DNA of 64,000 bases from Rickettsiales bacterium Ac37b (lineage in GTDB: Bacteria; Pseudomonadota; Alphaproteobacteria; Rickettsiales; Arcanibacteraceae): assembly GCA_000746585.2 (NCBI GenBank), contig CP009217.2:124001-188000 (forward strand), given 5' to 3'. The translations under genes were made by a program, and so were the position numbers. This document shows, piece after piece, positions 46,834-56,617 of this stretch; position 1 is the stretch's first letter, and each line of letters begins with the position of its first letter. A model generated the notes under the pieces. It did not search any database, was not told the DNA's origin, and saw only the letters and a list, made by a program, of their open reading frames with translations.

Positions 46834-47901
46834 ATGATGATAATTGTAATTAAGGTAGGTACACAAAGCATATTATCTAAAGAAGGTATGCCACTTATAG
46901 ATATAATGCAATCTATTGTGAATCAAATAGTGGATATACAACAGCAGGGACATAAAGTTATTTTCATAAGCTCTGGAGCTGTTAGCTTTGGTCGTAATAT
47001 AGCACGCAACTATCTAAATAAAGAATATAATTCATCTATCGGAGAAAAACAGTTATTAGCATCTTTAGGTCAACATGAATTAATACATCTTTATTCCAAA
47101 ATGTTGATAAAACATAAATTTTTAGCATCACAAATTTTACTAACAAAGCAAGATTTTTATACCAGACAGCATTATTTAAATATATCTAGATTGATACGAG
47201 AAACCTTAAAACATAATTATATTATTCCCATAATCAATGAAAATGATAGTGTAGCAATTGAAGAATTAATGTTTACAGACAATGATGAATTAGCTGGATT
47301 AATTGCAACACAGATAAATGCCGATAAGCTTATTATATTAAGTAATATAGAAGGAGTTTATAGTGGTAATCCAGATTTACCCGAATCTACATTATTACAC
47401 ACAATAAATCTTAATCAAAATTGGCCAAATGTTTCCAGTAGCAAAAGCTTACATGGCAGAGGTGGAATGATCAGTAAACTAAGTAATGCAAAGAAAATGT
47501 CAAAACTTGGTATTATGACTCATATAGCTTCTATAAATCAACCCAATATATTAAATAGAATAATCAATGGAGAATCGGTTGGCACCACTATTGTTCCGTA
47601 TCATAAAAAATCAAACATAAAAAAATGGATTGCATATAGTTCTCCGACAGGTAAAATATTTATAAACGATCCCTTATATGAAATTTTAAAAGAAGATAAG
47701 CGTATTATCAGCATTTTACCTGTAGGTATCCTTTCTTATAATGGTAAATTTGAAAAAGGAGATATCATAGAAATTTTAAATATTAATCAGGATATCATAG
47801 GGCTTGGTATAGCAAGATATGATTCTAATAAATTAGATAGTTTTTTAGGACAAAAAAATAAGCCGGCTTTAATCCATTATGATTATCTTTACATTTTCTA
47901 A
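46834..47901 (+). CDS. proB: ProB, glutamate 5-kinase
   Basis: ProB phosphorylates glutamate in the first step of proline synthesis. The 355-residue protein has the amino-acid-kinase start VIKVGTQSILSKEG, ISSGAVSFGRN near 49, IPIINENDSVAIEELMFTDN near 133-152, and GRGGMISKLSNAKKMSKLG near 212. The C-terminal ~80 residues form the PUA domain. proA follows after 9 bases, so the pair is one operon. Proline synthesis is unusual in Rickettsiales. Confidence 0.95.
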   Translation: MMIIVIKVGTQSILSKEGMPLIDIMQSIVNQIVDIQQQGHKVIFISSGAVSFGRNIARNYLNKEYNSSIGEKQLLASLGQHELIHLYSKMLIKHKFLASQILLTKQDFYTRQHYLNISRLIRETLKHNYIIPIINENDSVAIEELMFTDNDELAGLIATQINADKLIILSNIEGVYSGNPDLPESTLLHTINLNQNWPNVSSSKSLHGRGGMISKLSNAKKMSKLGIMTHIASINQPNILNRIINGESVGTTIVPYHKKSNIKKWIAYSSPTGKIFINDPLYEILKEDKRIISILPVGILSYNGKFEKGDIIEILNINQDIIGLGIARYDSNKLDSFLGQKNKPALIHYDYLYIF

Positions 47902-47910
47902 GAGTAAACT

Positions 47911-49158
47911 ATGAATATTACAAATGAACTTACTAAAGTAAAACAAGCAAGTAGTGCTCTTTTTTTATTAAATGATGAGCAAATCAATAATGTTTTAAAC
48001 GAATTAGCTTTAGTATTATTAAATAATGCTGTAAAAATCATTGCTGAAAATAAGAAAGATTTGGCAAGTATGGATAAAGGTAATCCTATGTATGATCGCC
48101 TCTTTCTTGACGAAAATAGAATACGCAATATTGCAGATAGTATTAAAAAAGTTGCATTGTTACCTACTCCCATAAAACATATATTGCAAAAAAAAATAAT
48201 GCAAAATGGCCTTACGATCAATAAGATTTCTGTTCCGCTTGGAGTAATAGCTGTTATTTACGAATCAAGACCTAACGTAACTATGGATGTATTTAGTCTA
48301 TGTTTTAAAAGTTGCAATGGCTGTATACTCAAAGGCGGTAAAGAAGCTTATTATAGTAATGTCATATTAGTATCAATAATTAAAGAAGTTTTAGTCAAAA
48401 ATCACATTAATCCTAATATCATTGCACTCTTTTCTTTGAATAGAAAAGAAACAAAAAATTTAATTATGGCAAATGGCCTGATAGATGCTTGCATACCTAG
48501 GGGTAGTAAAAATTTAATTGATTTTGTAAGAGAAAATGCAACTATACCTATTATTGAAACTGGTGCTGGAGTGGTACATTTATACTTTGATTTACATGGA
48601 GATATTACCAAAGGAAAAAATATCATCAATAATTCTAAAACTAGAAGAGTAAGTGTGTGTAATGCTTTAGATTGCTTACTAATACATAAAGACCGTTTAT
48701 ATGATTTATATACCATTATAGAACCTTTACAATCTCATAATGTTGAACTCTTTGTTGATAAACAAGCATATCAGATACTCAAAGATAACTATCCTGCTAA
48801 TTTGCTTTCCTATAATGAGCAAGAAATTTATGGACAAGAATTTTTATCATATAAAATGTCTATTAAAACTGTTACCTCTTTAGATGAGGCAATACAACAT
48901 GTTACAAATTATACCTCAGGACATAGTGAAGCAATTATTACTGAAGATAATACAGCCTCAGAATGTTTTATACAATCTATTGATGCTGCCGTAGTATATA
49001 TTAATGCCTCAACTGCTTTTACAGACGGAGAACAATTTGGAATGGGGGCAGAAATTGGTATTAGCACACAAAAATTGCATGCTCGTGGCCCTATGGGGCT
49101 AGATTCATTGACCAGCTACAAATGGATTGTGTATGGCTCGGGTCAAATTAGAGAGTAA
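47911..49158 (+). CDS. proA: ProA, gamma-glutamyl phosphate reductase
   Basis: ProA reduces gamma-glutamyl phosphate to the semialdehyde with NADPH. The 415-residue protein has IYESRPNVTMDVFSLCFKSC near 112, ILKGGKEAYYSN, the catalytic-Cys block RVSVCNALDCLLIH near 246, and the C-terminal signature FTDGEQFGMGAEIGISTQKL then HARGPMGL. All expected catalytic residues are present. proC is not in the window. Confidence 0.95.
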   Translation: MNITNELTKVKQASSALFLLNDEQINNVLNELALVLLNNAVKIIAENKKDLASMDKGNPMYDRLFLDENRIRNIADSIKKVALLPTPIKHILQKKIMQNGLTINKISVPLGVIAVIYESRPNVTMDVFSLCFKSCNGCILKGGKEAYYSNVILVSIIKEVLVKNHINPNIIALFSLNRKETKNLIMANGLIDACIPRGSKNLIDFVRENATIPIIETGAGVVHLYFDLHGDITKGKNIINNSKTRRVSVCNALDCLLIHKDRLYDLYTIIEPLQSHNVELFVDKQAYQILKDNYPANLLSYNEQEIYGQEFLSYKMSIKTVTSLDEAIQHVTNYTSGHSEAIITEDNTASECFIQSIDAAVVYINASTAFTDGEQFGMGAEIGISTQKLHARGPMGLDSLTSYKWIVYGSGQIRE

Positions 49159-49198
49159 AAACAAGGTACTCCTCACAGAAAAATTTATTTTTTATAAA

Positions 49199-49250
49199 AT
49201 ATGACATCATTTCTTGCTCATTACTTACAATTTTTTGTCCGAAAGTAGGA
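49199..49250. repeat. Family-C repeat fragment
   Basis: The segment from ATGACATCATTTCTTGCTCA to TTTTTTGTCCGAAAGTAGG matches the 3' half of the family-C units at 2105 and 17185. It sits between convergent proA and holC. Confidence 0.7.
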
Positions 49251-49320
49251 TTATTTGTTTGTCATTACCGCAAATCATTACTTTTTTCTTTCCCCAGATA
49301 CTTGTGCGCGAATGATATTC

Positions 49321-49785
49321 CTAAGCAAAGTTATAATTATTATTTTGTTCCCAGGTACCGTTTTGAGTTTGTTGCCAGTAAATAATATTATGTCCTTGTT
49401 TTTGATATTCAGCTATACGTAGCTTTGCATTTTCCAATTCTTCTTCATCATTACCATTAAATATATCTATACATCTTGTAAAACTTGATAAAAATTTTGG
49501 TTTTATACCATAGGTAGTAATTAGTATTTCAGCATTATTTGGATTTTCTTCTTCAGAGGTTAGATAAATAGGTTGCTTATTAATGAACCCCTCTTTTTTA
49601 GTACCATGTGGAAGAAAAACTTTAGTACTATAGGTCCAAAGTAAATCATTTAAAATATTCATCTGCTCCTCTGTGGGAGAAAGCAATATAGCTTTTTTTC
49701 TAGTAGCGACTACCTTCTCAAGTAACCTTGGTAAAGCGCGTTCAAGCTGTAAAACTGTCAAATGATAAAAACTAATTTCAGTCAT
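49321..49785 (-). CDS. holC: HolC, DNA polymerase III subunit chi
   Basis: HolC bridges the clamp loader and SSB. The 154-residue protein begins MTEISFYHLTVLQLERALPR and contains LLWTYSTKVFLPHG near 48 and ILITTYGIKPKFLSSFTRCI near 86, following the chi pattern of fold and length. It lies 18 bases downstream of pepA, and pepA-holC adjacency is widely conserved in alphaproteobacteria, which supports the call. Confidence 0.88.
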   Translation of the reverse strand: MTEISFYHLTVLQLERALPRLLEKVVATRKKAILLSPTEEQMNILNDLLWTYSTKVFLPHGTKKEGFINKQPIYLTSEEENPNNAEILITTYGIKPKFLSSFTRCIDIFNGNDEEELENAKLRIAEYQKQGHNIIYWQQTQNGTWEQNNNYNFA

Positions 49786-49803
49786 AATTTTAATAATGTA
49801 TTT

Positions 49804-51294
49804 TTATTCATAATAGGCTTTCACAAATTTATTTAATAACCTCACCCCAAAGGCAGTTGCACCTTTTGGTGTTAAAGGTAAATCCTTCTTAGTCCATGCA
49901 ACACCTGCTATATCAAGATGTGCCCAAGGTACATCGTTAACAAAACGCTGTAAAAATTGTGCTGCGGTAATGCTACCTGCTCCTCTTCCATTACTGATAT
50001 TTTGCATATCAGCTATTGCTGACTCAATCTGTTTATCATATGCAGGATCTAAAGGTAATCTCCATAATTTTTCTCCAACTTTTTCAGCAATGTCTAATAA
50101 TTTTTTTGATAAATCATCATTATTAGAAAATAAGCCTGCATATATTTCTCCTAAGGTCACCACAATTGCACCTGTTAAGGTAGCTAGATTAATCATAAAT
50201 TTAGGCTTGAATCTATCTTGGCAATACCATAAAGCATCGGCTAAAACTAACCTACCTTCAGCATCAGTATTTAAGACTTCTACAGTTTGACCAGACATAG
50301 TTTTTACTACATCACTTGGGCGCTGAGCATTACCATCAGGCATATTTTCAACTAATCCTATGATACCAACAACATTAACTTTTGCTTTACGAGCAGCTAG
50401 CGTCCTAATCAACCCAACTACAGTAGCAGAACCAGCCATATCATATTTCATATCTTCCATACCAGCAGATGGTTTTATAGATATACCTCCGCTATCAAAA
50501 GTAACACCTTTCCCTATAAAAGCTATTGGAGGATCATTATCATTTGCTCCTTTCCACTCTATTATTACTAATTTAGGCTCTCTAATACTACCTTGAGCCA
50601 CCCCAAGTAAAGCGCCAAAGCCTAGTTTTTCCATTTCTTTATACCCAAGAACTTCAACTTTTACTCCCAGTTTTGTTAATTCTTGACAACGATCTGCATA
50701 GCTTTCAGGGTATAAAACATTTGGCGGCTCAGAAACTAAATCACGAGTAAAATGTACTCCCACAGCAACATGCCTACAACTACTGAAGTTCTCTTCTACA
50801 TCTTGTGCATTTTTGACGATTAAAGTGATAGACTTTAATGATAATAATTGTTCATCTACTTTTTGAGTTTTATATTTTATGAATTGATAATGGCGTAAAT
50901 AAATACCCTCACCAACTGCCATACTATTTTCTTGAGAAGATATAAAATTTTGGTCTAATATGAGTGTAGCATTTTGGATCTTTTTAGCATTCAATATTGC
51001 TGTAATTTCACCACCAAAATTCATGAAATCTAAATGTGTTAGATCTGTTTTTTTTCCTATTCCTATCAGAAAAAATGTTTTAATTATATTTTTTTCTGCA
51101 TGAGTAATAATTAACTGATCACCTTTTTTCCCTTTAAAACTGGAGTCATTTGCTAATATATTACCTATTATATTATTATATTTTTGGCTTTGTGCCTGTA
51201 CATTTTCTAATAATTCTAATTCTTCTGAAATAGGTATAATAATATTATTATCATGATCATTTATGGTTTCAGCAAATTTAATTTCCACACACAC
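49804..51294 (-). CDS. pepA: PepA, leucyl aminopeptidase
   Basis: PepA is a hexameric di-metal M17 aminopeptidase that turns over peptides. The 496-residue protein has the metal block GKGVTFDSGGISIKPSAGM near 256, MAGSATVVGLIRTLAARKA, and the signature NTDAEGRLVLADAL near 337. Two GTG starts are possible; the second, at 51288, has the better-spaced GAGG ribosome-binding site. It is between dedA and holC in one unit. Confidence 0.96.
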   Translation of the reverse strand: MCVEIKFAETINDHDNNIIIPISEELELLENVQAQSQKYNNIIGNILANDSSFKGKKGDQLIITHAEKNIIKTFFLIGIGKKTDLTHLDFMNFGGEITAILNAKKIQNATLILDQNFISSQENSMAVGEGIYLRHYQFIKYKTQKVDEQLLSLKSITLIVKNAQDVEENFSSCRHVAVGVHFTRDLVSEPPNVLYPESYADRCQELTKLGVKVEVLGYKEMEKLGFGALLGVAQGSIREPKLVIIEWKGANDNDPPIAFIGKGVTFDSGGISIKPSAGMEDMKYDMAGSATVVGLIRTLAARKAKVNVVGIIGLVENMPDGNAQRPSDVVKTMSGQTVEVLNTDAEGRLVLADALWYCQDRFKPKFMINLATLTGAIVVTLGEIYAGLFSNNDDLSKKLLDIAEKVGEKLWRLPLDPAYDKQIESAIADMQNISNGRGAGSITAAQFLQRFVNDVPWAHLDIAGVAWTKKDLPLTPKGATAFGVRLLNKFVKAYYE

Positions 51295-51302
51295 CTCAAT
51301 AT

Positions 51303-51917
51303 TTATAATTTAGTTTGATTACGTTTATTCCATGATTTTAAAATAATATATACAATGATTATAATAGCTATAAGCAAAATCATCGCCAGTTTTATAACCA
51401 TTAAATATTTTTTAATAGTATCTTGGTTGCTACCAATAAAATATCCTACACTAAGTAAAACCACAACCCAAATAGAACTGCCAAGAAATGTATATGTCAG
51501 AAAAGGCTTAATAGGCATTTGCGCTAAACCTGCTGGAAAAGAAATATAATGTTTTACTCCAGGTAAAAATCTCCCTGTAAAAGTAGAGATATTTCCATGG
51601 CGTGCAAAAAAACTTTCAATTTTTTTTAATTTTTGCTCATTCATGAAAAAATATTTACCATATTTTATTATCAAATTTCTCCCATAATGTAAGGCTATCC
51701 AATAGCTAAGCCAAGAACCTCCTACAGTTCCAGCAATACTGTATATAAGTACTAAATATAGATTCATCTCACCCGTACTAATGAGATAACCTGCTGGCAC
51801 TAATGTAATTTCTGCAGGTAGTGGGATAAAGGTACTTTCTATAAAGGTCATAATAAATATGCCTATATAACCAAATTTATGTACAAAATCTGTAATCCAA
51901 CCTAAAAACTCTAACAT
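51303..51917 (-). CDS. DedA-family membrane protein
   Basis: The 204-residue protein has four or five hydrophobic helices and the family blocks FIESTFIPLPAEITLVPAGY near 24-43, GTVGGSWLSYWIALHYGR near 63, and the basic FTGRFLPGVKHYISFPAGL near 115-133. DedA proteins (SNARE-associated/VTT fold) include lipid scramblases and transporters such as UptA; which subtype this is cannot be told. pepA starts 8 bases downstream of its stop. Confidence 0.93.
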   Translation of the reverse strand: MLEFLGWITDFVHKFGYIGIFIMTFIESTFIPLPAEITLVPAGYLISTGEMNLYLVLIYSIAGTVGGSWLSYWIALHYGRNLIIKYGKYFFMNEQKLKKIESFFARHGNISTFTGRFLPGVKHYISFPAGLAQMPIKPFLTYTFLGSSIWVVVLLSVGYFIGSNQDTIKKYLMVIKLAMILLIAIIIIVYIILKSWNKRNQTKL

Positions 51918-52048
51918 TAACTAAACCTATCTTTACCTTGTATAATATTTTCTTTATATTTTAAGTTTATTATAGCAAATTCAATATAACGTAATTTCTC
52001 TATTAATATGTTGTATATCAAAATTTCATAAAATGCTAATACTTTAAA

Positions 52049-54292
52049 TTAATCAATCTTGTTAAATGAGGAATTTTGTACTGCAACAAACACTTTTTCA
52101 TACAATTTATCTTTATACAAACAATTATTTTCCGAACATAACTGATAATATAAGGTAACATCTAATCGTTCAATATTATTTAAATTAGAAGGATTATTAA
52201 AAGATATATTAGCAGATATATGAAAATGTTTTTTATATAATTTTACTTTATCTGTCACGTTTGGATAAGTAATGTCATGTAAAGTTAAGTTTGATGATCC
52301 AGAAATATTAAATGTGGTTGGATAAAAATTAGAGTTATCATGTGCATAAATATAATAGTTATTATCTATTTCAAAATAAAAATATATCGTAATAGTCTTC
52401 ATTGTATATATTAATATAGGCACGTCTATATTTACAAGTTTAACATGTTTAAATGCTTTTTCTAGCATTAATTTGTAATAAACACCTGATAAAAAATATG
52501 GGAATCTCATAGGTTGTAAAATGATTTCTTGGGTAAAACTATTAATTAATTTATTAGCCTGTTCAAGCCATATTTTATTATTAGTAAGTTCACATATTTG
52601 AACTAAATTATCTAACATAATAGAGTTTGCTGAAGGAATAGTAACATCATGGGCTTCTCTAACTAATATTAGGTGCATATAATCATTCTTTTTATTAGTA
52701 TAAACATAACTACCATCAGATTCTAAGAAGATAGTATTACACTTATTTAATAGATCTAAAGATTTTTGAAGCCAATACTTCTCAGCAGTAAGGCGATAAA
52801 GAGCTAATAGTGCCTGGATAGCATAAGCATAATCTTCAGAAAATGCTTCAATTGAATCATTACCTACTATGTGCATTAATTCGTTTTTTTTATTTATACA
52901 ATTTTCTACCAGGAAATTTGCTGCTTTCTTGGCAATTTTTGTATATAAGCTATTATTTAAAATTAATCCTGCATTTGCATAAGTGGTGGTCATCATCGAA
53001 TGCCAAGAAGTAATTATTTTAGTATCAATATTAGGATGATTTCGTTGCGCTCTAATTAAACGTAGCTTTTCTAATATAGGTTTTATTTTGATATAATTAA
53101 CTTCGATATCATAATTATTACAAAATAATACTCCTTGCTTACTAATATTGCTAATGTTACTAATATTATTATCTGAATTTTCTTGGATAATTTCTAGTTC
53201 AAAATAGGAAAAAAATTCCTTATATTCTGCATCTGATAATGCAGATTTAATTTGTGCTTTATCCCAAGTATAATATTTACCTGGCACATGATTTGTTTCT
53301 GCATCAATTGATGAATAGAAACCTCCATTTTCATTTTGTAAAGATGTCTGTACAAATTTTAAATTAGAATCTAGGATATTTTTATAATATTGATTTTTAG
53401 TAATACTGTACGCATTTAAGTAGCAATTGCTTAATAAAGATTGGTTATATAACATTTTCTCAAAATGAGGAATACGCCAAGCAGCACCAATAGTATAGCG
53501 ATGAAATCCACCATCTACATGATCATACATAGCACTTTTTGCTATTTTATTAAGGGTATGAAAAGCCATAAAAAATGCTTGTGGATTTTCAGATGATGAT
53601 AGAAGAAAATGGGTATAGCTTTCATTGGGGAATTTTGGTGCACCAAAAAAACCACCATGCTGAATATCAAAATATATTCCCAGCTGATCTGAAAGCTTTT
53701 CAACAATTTGTTCATCTAAAATAATATCATTTGCAGCAATAGATGATATTTTATCAAGTTGAACATGCATTAAATTAGTAATATTACTAGCATTATTTAT
53801 TAAATCATCATGCCTTAACCTCCACCATTCTTCTAATTTAAGCAATAATGTTTGAAAATTTAACTTATTATGTGCTCTAATCAGGGTACCTATTGCAAAA
53901 AATGGTTTTAGATCATGAGTCAAAAATATATTATTTGGCCAACCACTTTCTCCGGTTAAAATTTGTCTAGCACTCATGTATATTTTATCTAGATCTGGGT
54001 GTTCTTCCTTATCAACTTTAATGTTGATAAAATGCTTATTTAAGGTATCACCTATCTCTTGGGATGACAATATTTCACGTCCCATTACATTACACCAATA
54101 GCAACTGTAATATCCTATACTTACAAAAATAGGTTTATTTTCAGCCTTGGCTCTTACAAAAGCTTCCTCACACCAATCATACCAATCAATAGGATCATGG
54201 GCATGTTGTAATAAATAAAGGCTTTTTGAGTTAATCAGCCGATTGGTATACTTCCATGTTCCATCGCTATTTCTTAAAAAATCGTTATCCAT
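52049..54292 (-). CDS. YyaL/SSP411-family thioredoxin-domain protein
   Basis: The 747-residue protein starts with a DUF255 thioredoxin-like domain: [20 protein letters not shown] near 21-40, [20 protein letters not shown] near 55-74 with the CxxC as CYWC, and [20 protein letters not shown] near 106. The family's usual CHWCHVM is altered, with both His replaced. An (alpha/alpha)6-type domain follows ([33 protein letters not shown]), and the last ~150 residues are beta-rich and resemble a DsbD-like periplasmic fold. Function in bacteria is unsettled. Confidence 0.9.
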   Translation of the reverse strand: MDNDFLRNSDGTWKYTNRLINSKSLYLLQHAHDPIDWYDWCEEAFVRAKAENKPIFVSIGYYSCYWCNVMGREILSSQEIGDTLNKHFINIKVDKEEHPDLDKIYMSARQILTGESGWPNNIFLTHDLKPFFAIGTLIRAHNKLNFQTLLLKLEEWWRLRHDDLINNASNITNLMHVQLDKISSIAANDIILDEQIVEKLSDQLGIYFDIQHGGFFGAPKFPNESYTHFLLSSSENPQAFFMAFHTLNKIAKSAMYDHVDGGFHRYTIGAAWRIPHFEKMLYNQSLLSNCYLNAYSITKNQYYKNILDSNLKFVQTSLQNENGGFYSSIDAETNHVPGKYYTWDKAQIKSALSDAEYKEFFSYFELEIIQENSDNNISNISNISKQGVLFCNNYDIEVNYIKIKPILEKLRLIRAQRNHPNIDTKIITSWHSMMTTTYANAGLILNNSLYTKIAKKAANFLVENCINKKNELMHIVGNDSIEAFSEDYAYAIQALLALYRLTAEKYWLQKSLDLLNKCNTIFLESDGSYVYTNKKNDYMHLILVREAHDVTIPSANSIMLDNLVQICELTNNKIWLEQANKLINSFTQEIILQPMRFPYFLSGVYYKLMLEKAFKHVKLVNIDVPILIYTMKTITIYFYFEIDNNYYIYAHDNSNFYPTTFNISGSSNLTLHDITYPNVTDKVKLYKKHFHISANISFNNPSNLNNIERLDVTLYYQLCSENNCLYKDKLYEKVFVAVQNSSFNKID

Positions 54293-54331
54293 TACTTTCT
54301 TCTAAATAATAAAGTTAATAATAGTTAATAA

Positions 54332-54514
54332 TTATACTAACATTATAATATTAACAAATGGATAAAAATTATAAAGAAAAACATTAGGAAAATTAAGAAG
54401 AGAAGAAACTATTTCATCCACATTATAATAAATTAGTAACTTGACAATATCGCTGGTAACCGTTTCTGGGTATATAGGACGTGTTGTATAATTCCAAACA
54501 GCTCTTTTAGTCAT
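54332..54514 (-). CDS. Hypothetical 60-aa protein or gene fragment
   Basis: The short frame (MTKRAVWNYTTRPIYPETVT...) has one hydrophobic C-terminal stretch. I recognise nothing in it and see no ribosome-binding site of note. It may be a remnant. Confidence 0.25.
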   Translation of the reverse strand: MTKRAVWNYTTRPIYPETVTSDIVKLLIYYNVDEIVSSLLNFPNVFLYNFYPFVNIIMLV

Positions 54515-54714
54515 TCCAGTAATAGGGATAATCTATATATCTAACTAACCTGGTACTACTTTCTTCTATAATTTTCGTGTAAAAGCTTCTAAAGATAAGC
54601 CTTTTACAAAATTAGGTGCTAAGAACCATAATAATTAATATAACGTACTATTTTTCTCTTGAATTTTATATATTACAGGTGTAATCCTTAATCACTGTCA
54701 AAATTTAATATATA

Positions 54715-54791
54715 GGGGCCGTAGCTCAGCAGGATAGAGCATCAGATTCCTAATCTGAGGGTCGTGCGTTCGAATCGCGCCGGTCCCACCA
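54715..54791 (+). tRNA. tRNA-Arg (anticodon CCU)
   Basis: A complete cloverleaf: acceptor GGGGCCG pairs with CGGTCCC (one G-U), the D arm is in TAGCTCAGCAGGATAGAGC, the anticodon stem TCAGA/TCTGA encloses the loop TTCCTAA with anticodon CCT, and the T arm is GTGCGTTCGAATCGCGC. The CCA end is encoded. It reads AGG codons. Confidence 0.97.
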
Positions 54792-54839
54792 GTTTTTCTC
54801 TAGTTTTTTAACTAAAACATAATGCAGGTTTATTTATTT

Positions 54840-54859
54840 AGGTCGCAAATAGGTCGCAT
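54840..54859. repeat. Short direct repeat behind tRNA-Arg
   Basis: AGGTCGCA occurs twice 11 bases apart (54840 and 54851), about 50 bases after the tRNA. Such repeats near tRNA ends can be integrase arm sites, but no integrase gene is present, so the meaning is unclear. Confidence 0.35.
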
Positions 54860-54926
54860 TAAGGATAATATTTAGTAATATAATATAAGAAAAAAAATGA
54901 AACTGGGTTTAATATTCGGAGTATTA

Positions 54927-55966
54927 TTAGATGGATATTTCACTTTTAATTTTATAAATTTCATACATTCTTTTACAAGCTTCTACTAAAGCTTTTGACA
55001 TTGAAGGTTCAGAGGCAGAATGACTAGCATCTGAAACTATAGTTAATTCTGATCCTGCCCAAGATTTGTACAATTCATAAGCTGATTTAGGTTTACAGAT
55101 AGTATCATAACGACCATGAATTATAATACAAGGCAAGTGAGAAATTTTCTGAATATTATCTAATAATTTATTTTCTTTTAGAAAAAAATTATTTATAGAA
55201 TAATGAGCAAACGTCCTGGCACAGCCTAAAACCAATTTATCTTCTTTTAATATATTATCAATTCTTTCTTTCGAATGAATAAGATAAGCAGCTGTAAAAT
55301 CATATTTTATAAACGATTTAGCTGCAGCCATATGTATTTCAGGATGTGGATCCATAAGTTGTTGATAGTTCCAGCAATTAAGTTAGTTTGCTCTTCTTTA
55401 GGCAAAAAATTTTTAAATTCTTCCCAAGTCTCAGGAAATATATCTTGCATTCCATACCAGACATTATTAATTTCTGATTGCCTGCCTAAAAATATCCCTC
55501 GTAAAATAAACCCTAAGCACTTTTCTAGATAAGTTTCGCCATAGGCTATAGATAGAGCACTTCCCCATGATCCACCGAAAATAAACCATTTCTCAATTTT
55601 TAATAAATTACGCAATTTTTCAATGTCTTCTATAGAATCTTGTGGAGTGTTATCACGCATTTCCCCAAAAGGGCTAGAGGCTCCTGAACCTCTTTGATCA
55701 AAAAGAATAATACGATAATGTTTAGGATCAAAATAACGTGCGTCATGATTATCGCAACCTGCTCCTGGCCCACCATGAATAAATAAGACTGGGGTATCAC
55801 GTGGATTACCATATTCTGCATAAAATAAATTATGTAATTCTGAAATTTGGAAGCAACCCTGATTGTAAGGATTTTTTTCAGGGAATAAAATTTCATCTAA
55901 AGTTTGATTGCATTTATAAACTGTTTCTGAAATCCGTAGGGAAGAGGAATTGCTTTTATGATACAT
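54927..55966 (-). pseudogene. pip: Proline iminopeptidase, frameshifted
   Basis: Two frames make one S33 proline iminopeptidase. The first part (55307-55966) has HNLFYAEYGNPRDTPVLFIH, HGGPGAGCDNHDARYFDP, FDQRGSGASSPFGEMRDNT and the nucleophile elbow FGGSWGSALSIAYGE. The second (54927-55355) resumes with NYQQLMDPHPEIHMAAAKSF and has the Asp and His of the triad in IIIHGRYDTICKP and SDASHSA. The switch is near 55365-55375 in LIAG-NYQQLM. A one-base indel explains it. Either the gene is dead or the base call is wrong; the rest is well conserved, so the loss would be recent. Confidence 0.88.
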
Positions 55967-56114
55967 AATAAATTTTCTTGAAAAAAATTACACATTTAAT
56001 TTATAATTAATATATTATACACATAGGATAACTATTTTGAAAAGTAGACAATATAAAAATTATTAAGCTAATACTTAATTAAAAGGATTATATATAAATG
56101 AGGAGCGAAAGCTT

Positions 56115-56442
56115 TGATTCCTGTAGCTACTATTTCAAGGAGCCAAGATGAATTAAAGTATAAACCGAAAGAGAAGAAAAAATATTTATTACAAACGAAA
56201 TGAAATTATAGCCCATATTAAGAAACATAAAGAGTTTAGGGAAGGCTTAAAGGGATTGGAAGGTAGCAAATGTCTATCATAGAAGATCATTAATAGAATA
56301 GTTAATGTTTAGATTGAAACGTATTTTTGGATTTTATTGGCAACAAAAAAGTAATAGGGGTAGAATGAATGAAATAATTACAAAAGTTAATATACTGAAT
56401 AAAATGATGTCATTTGGCAGAGCAGTTTATAACATCGCATAA
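56115..56442 (+). pseudogene. Degenerate IS5-type DDE transposase, C-terminal relic
   Basis: From 56275 one frame reads YHRRSLIE, a stop, then LMFRLKRIFGFYWQQK, NEIITKVNILNKMMSFGRAV and YNIA to a stop at 56440. Y-x2-R-x3-E is the catalytic signature of IS4/IS5-type transposases, and the following K-rich and LN-M stretches also fit. Upstream pieces in other frames (IPVATISRSQDELK, RNEIIAHIKKHKEFREGLK, DWKVANV) continue the similarity. Frameshifts and stops show it is dead. A frame that runs on to 56617 is partly made of family-C repeat sequence and is not counted as a gene. Confidence 0.75.
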
Positions 56443-56617
56443 CCGCAAGAAAATAAGAAAATTTTATAGATTAGCATGGTTGAGAATTTTATACATCCAC
56501 GCAACAATGCCTTACCGCGAAAACAGTAATCTAGTAAAGTGCGAAGCTAATAAGATACGTTTTCACGGGTATGACCAAAAAAAACTTCTTTTACATATTA
56601 GAAGCTTAAAACTATAG

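Noticed and set aside
54792-54926. Integrated element attached to tRNA-Arg
   Set aside because: There is no integrase gene and no second copy of the tRNA 3' end in the window; only a short direct repeat is seen.
56414-56617. 67-residue frame on the plus strand
   Set aside because: Its second half is family-C repeat sequence and its first half overlaps the IS5-type transposase relic in another frame; it is not a real gene.
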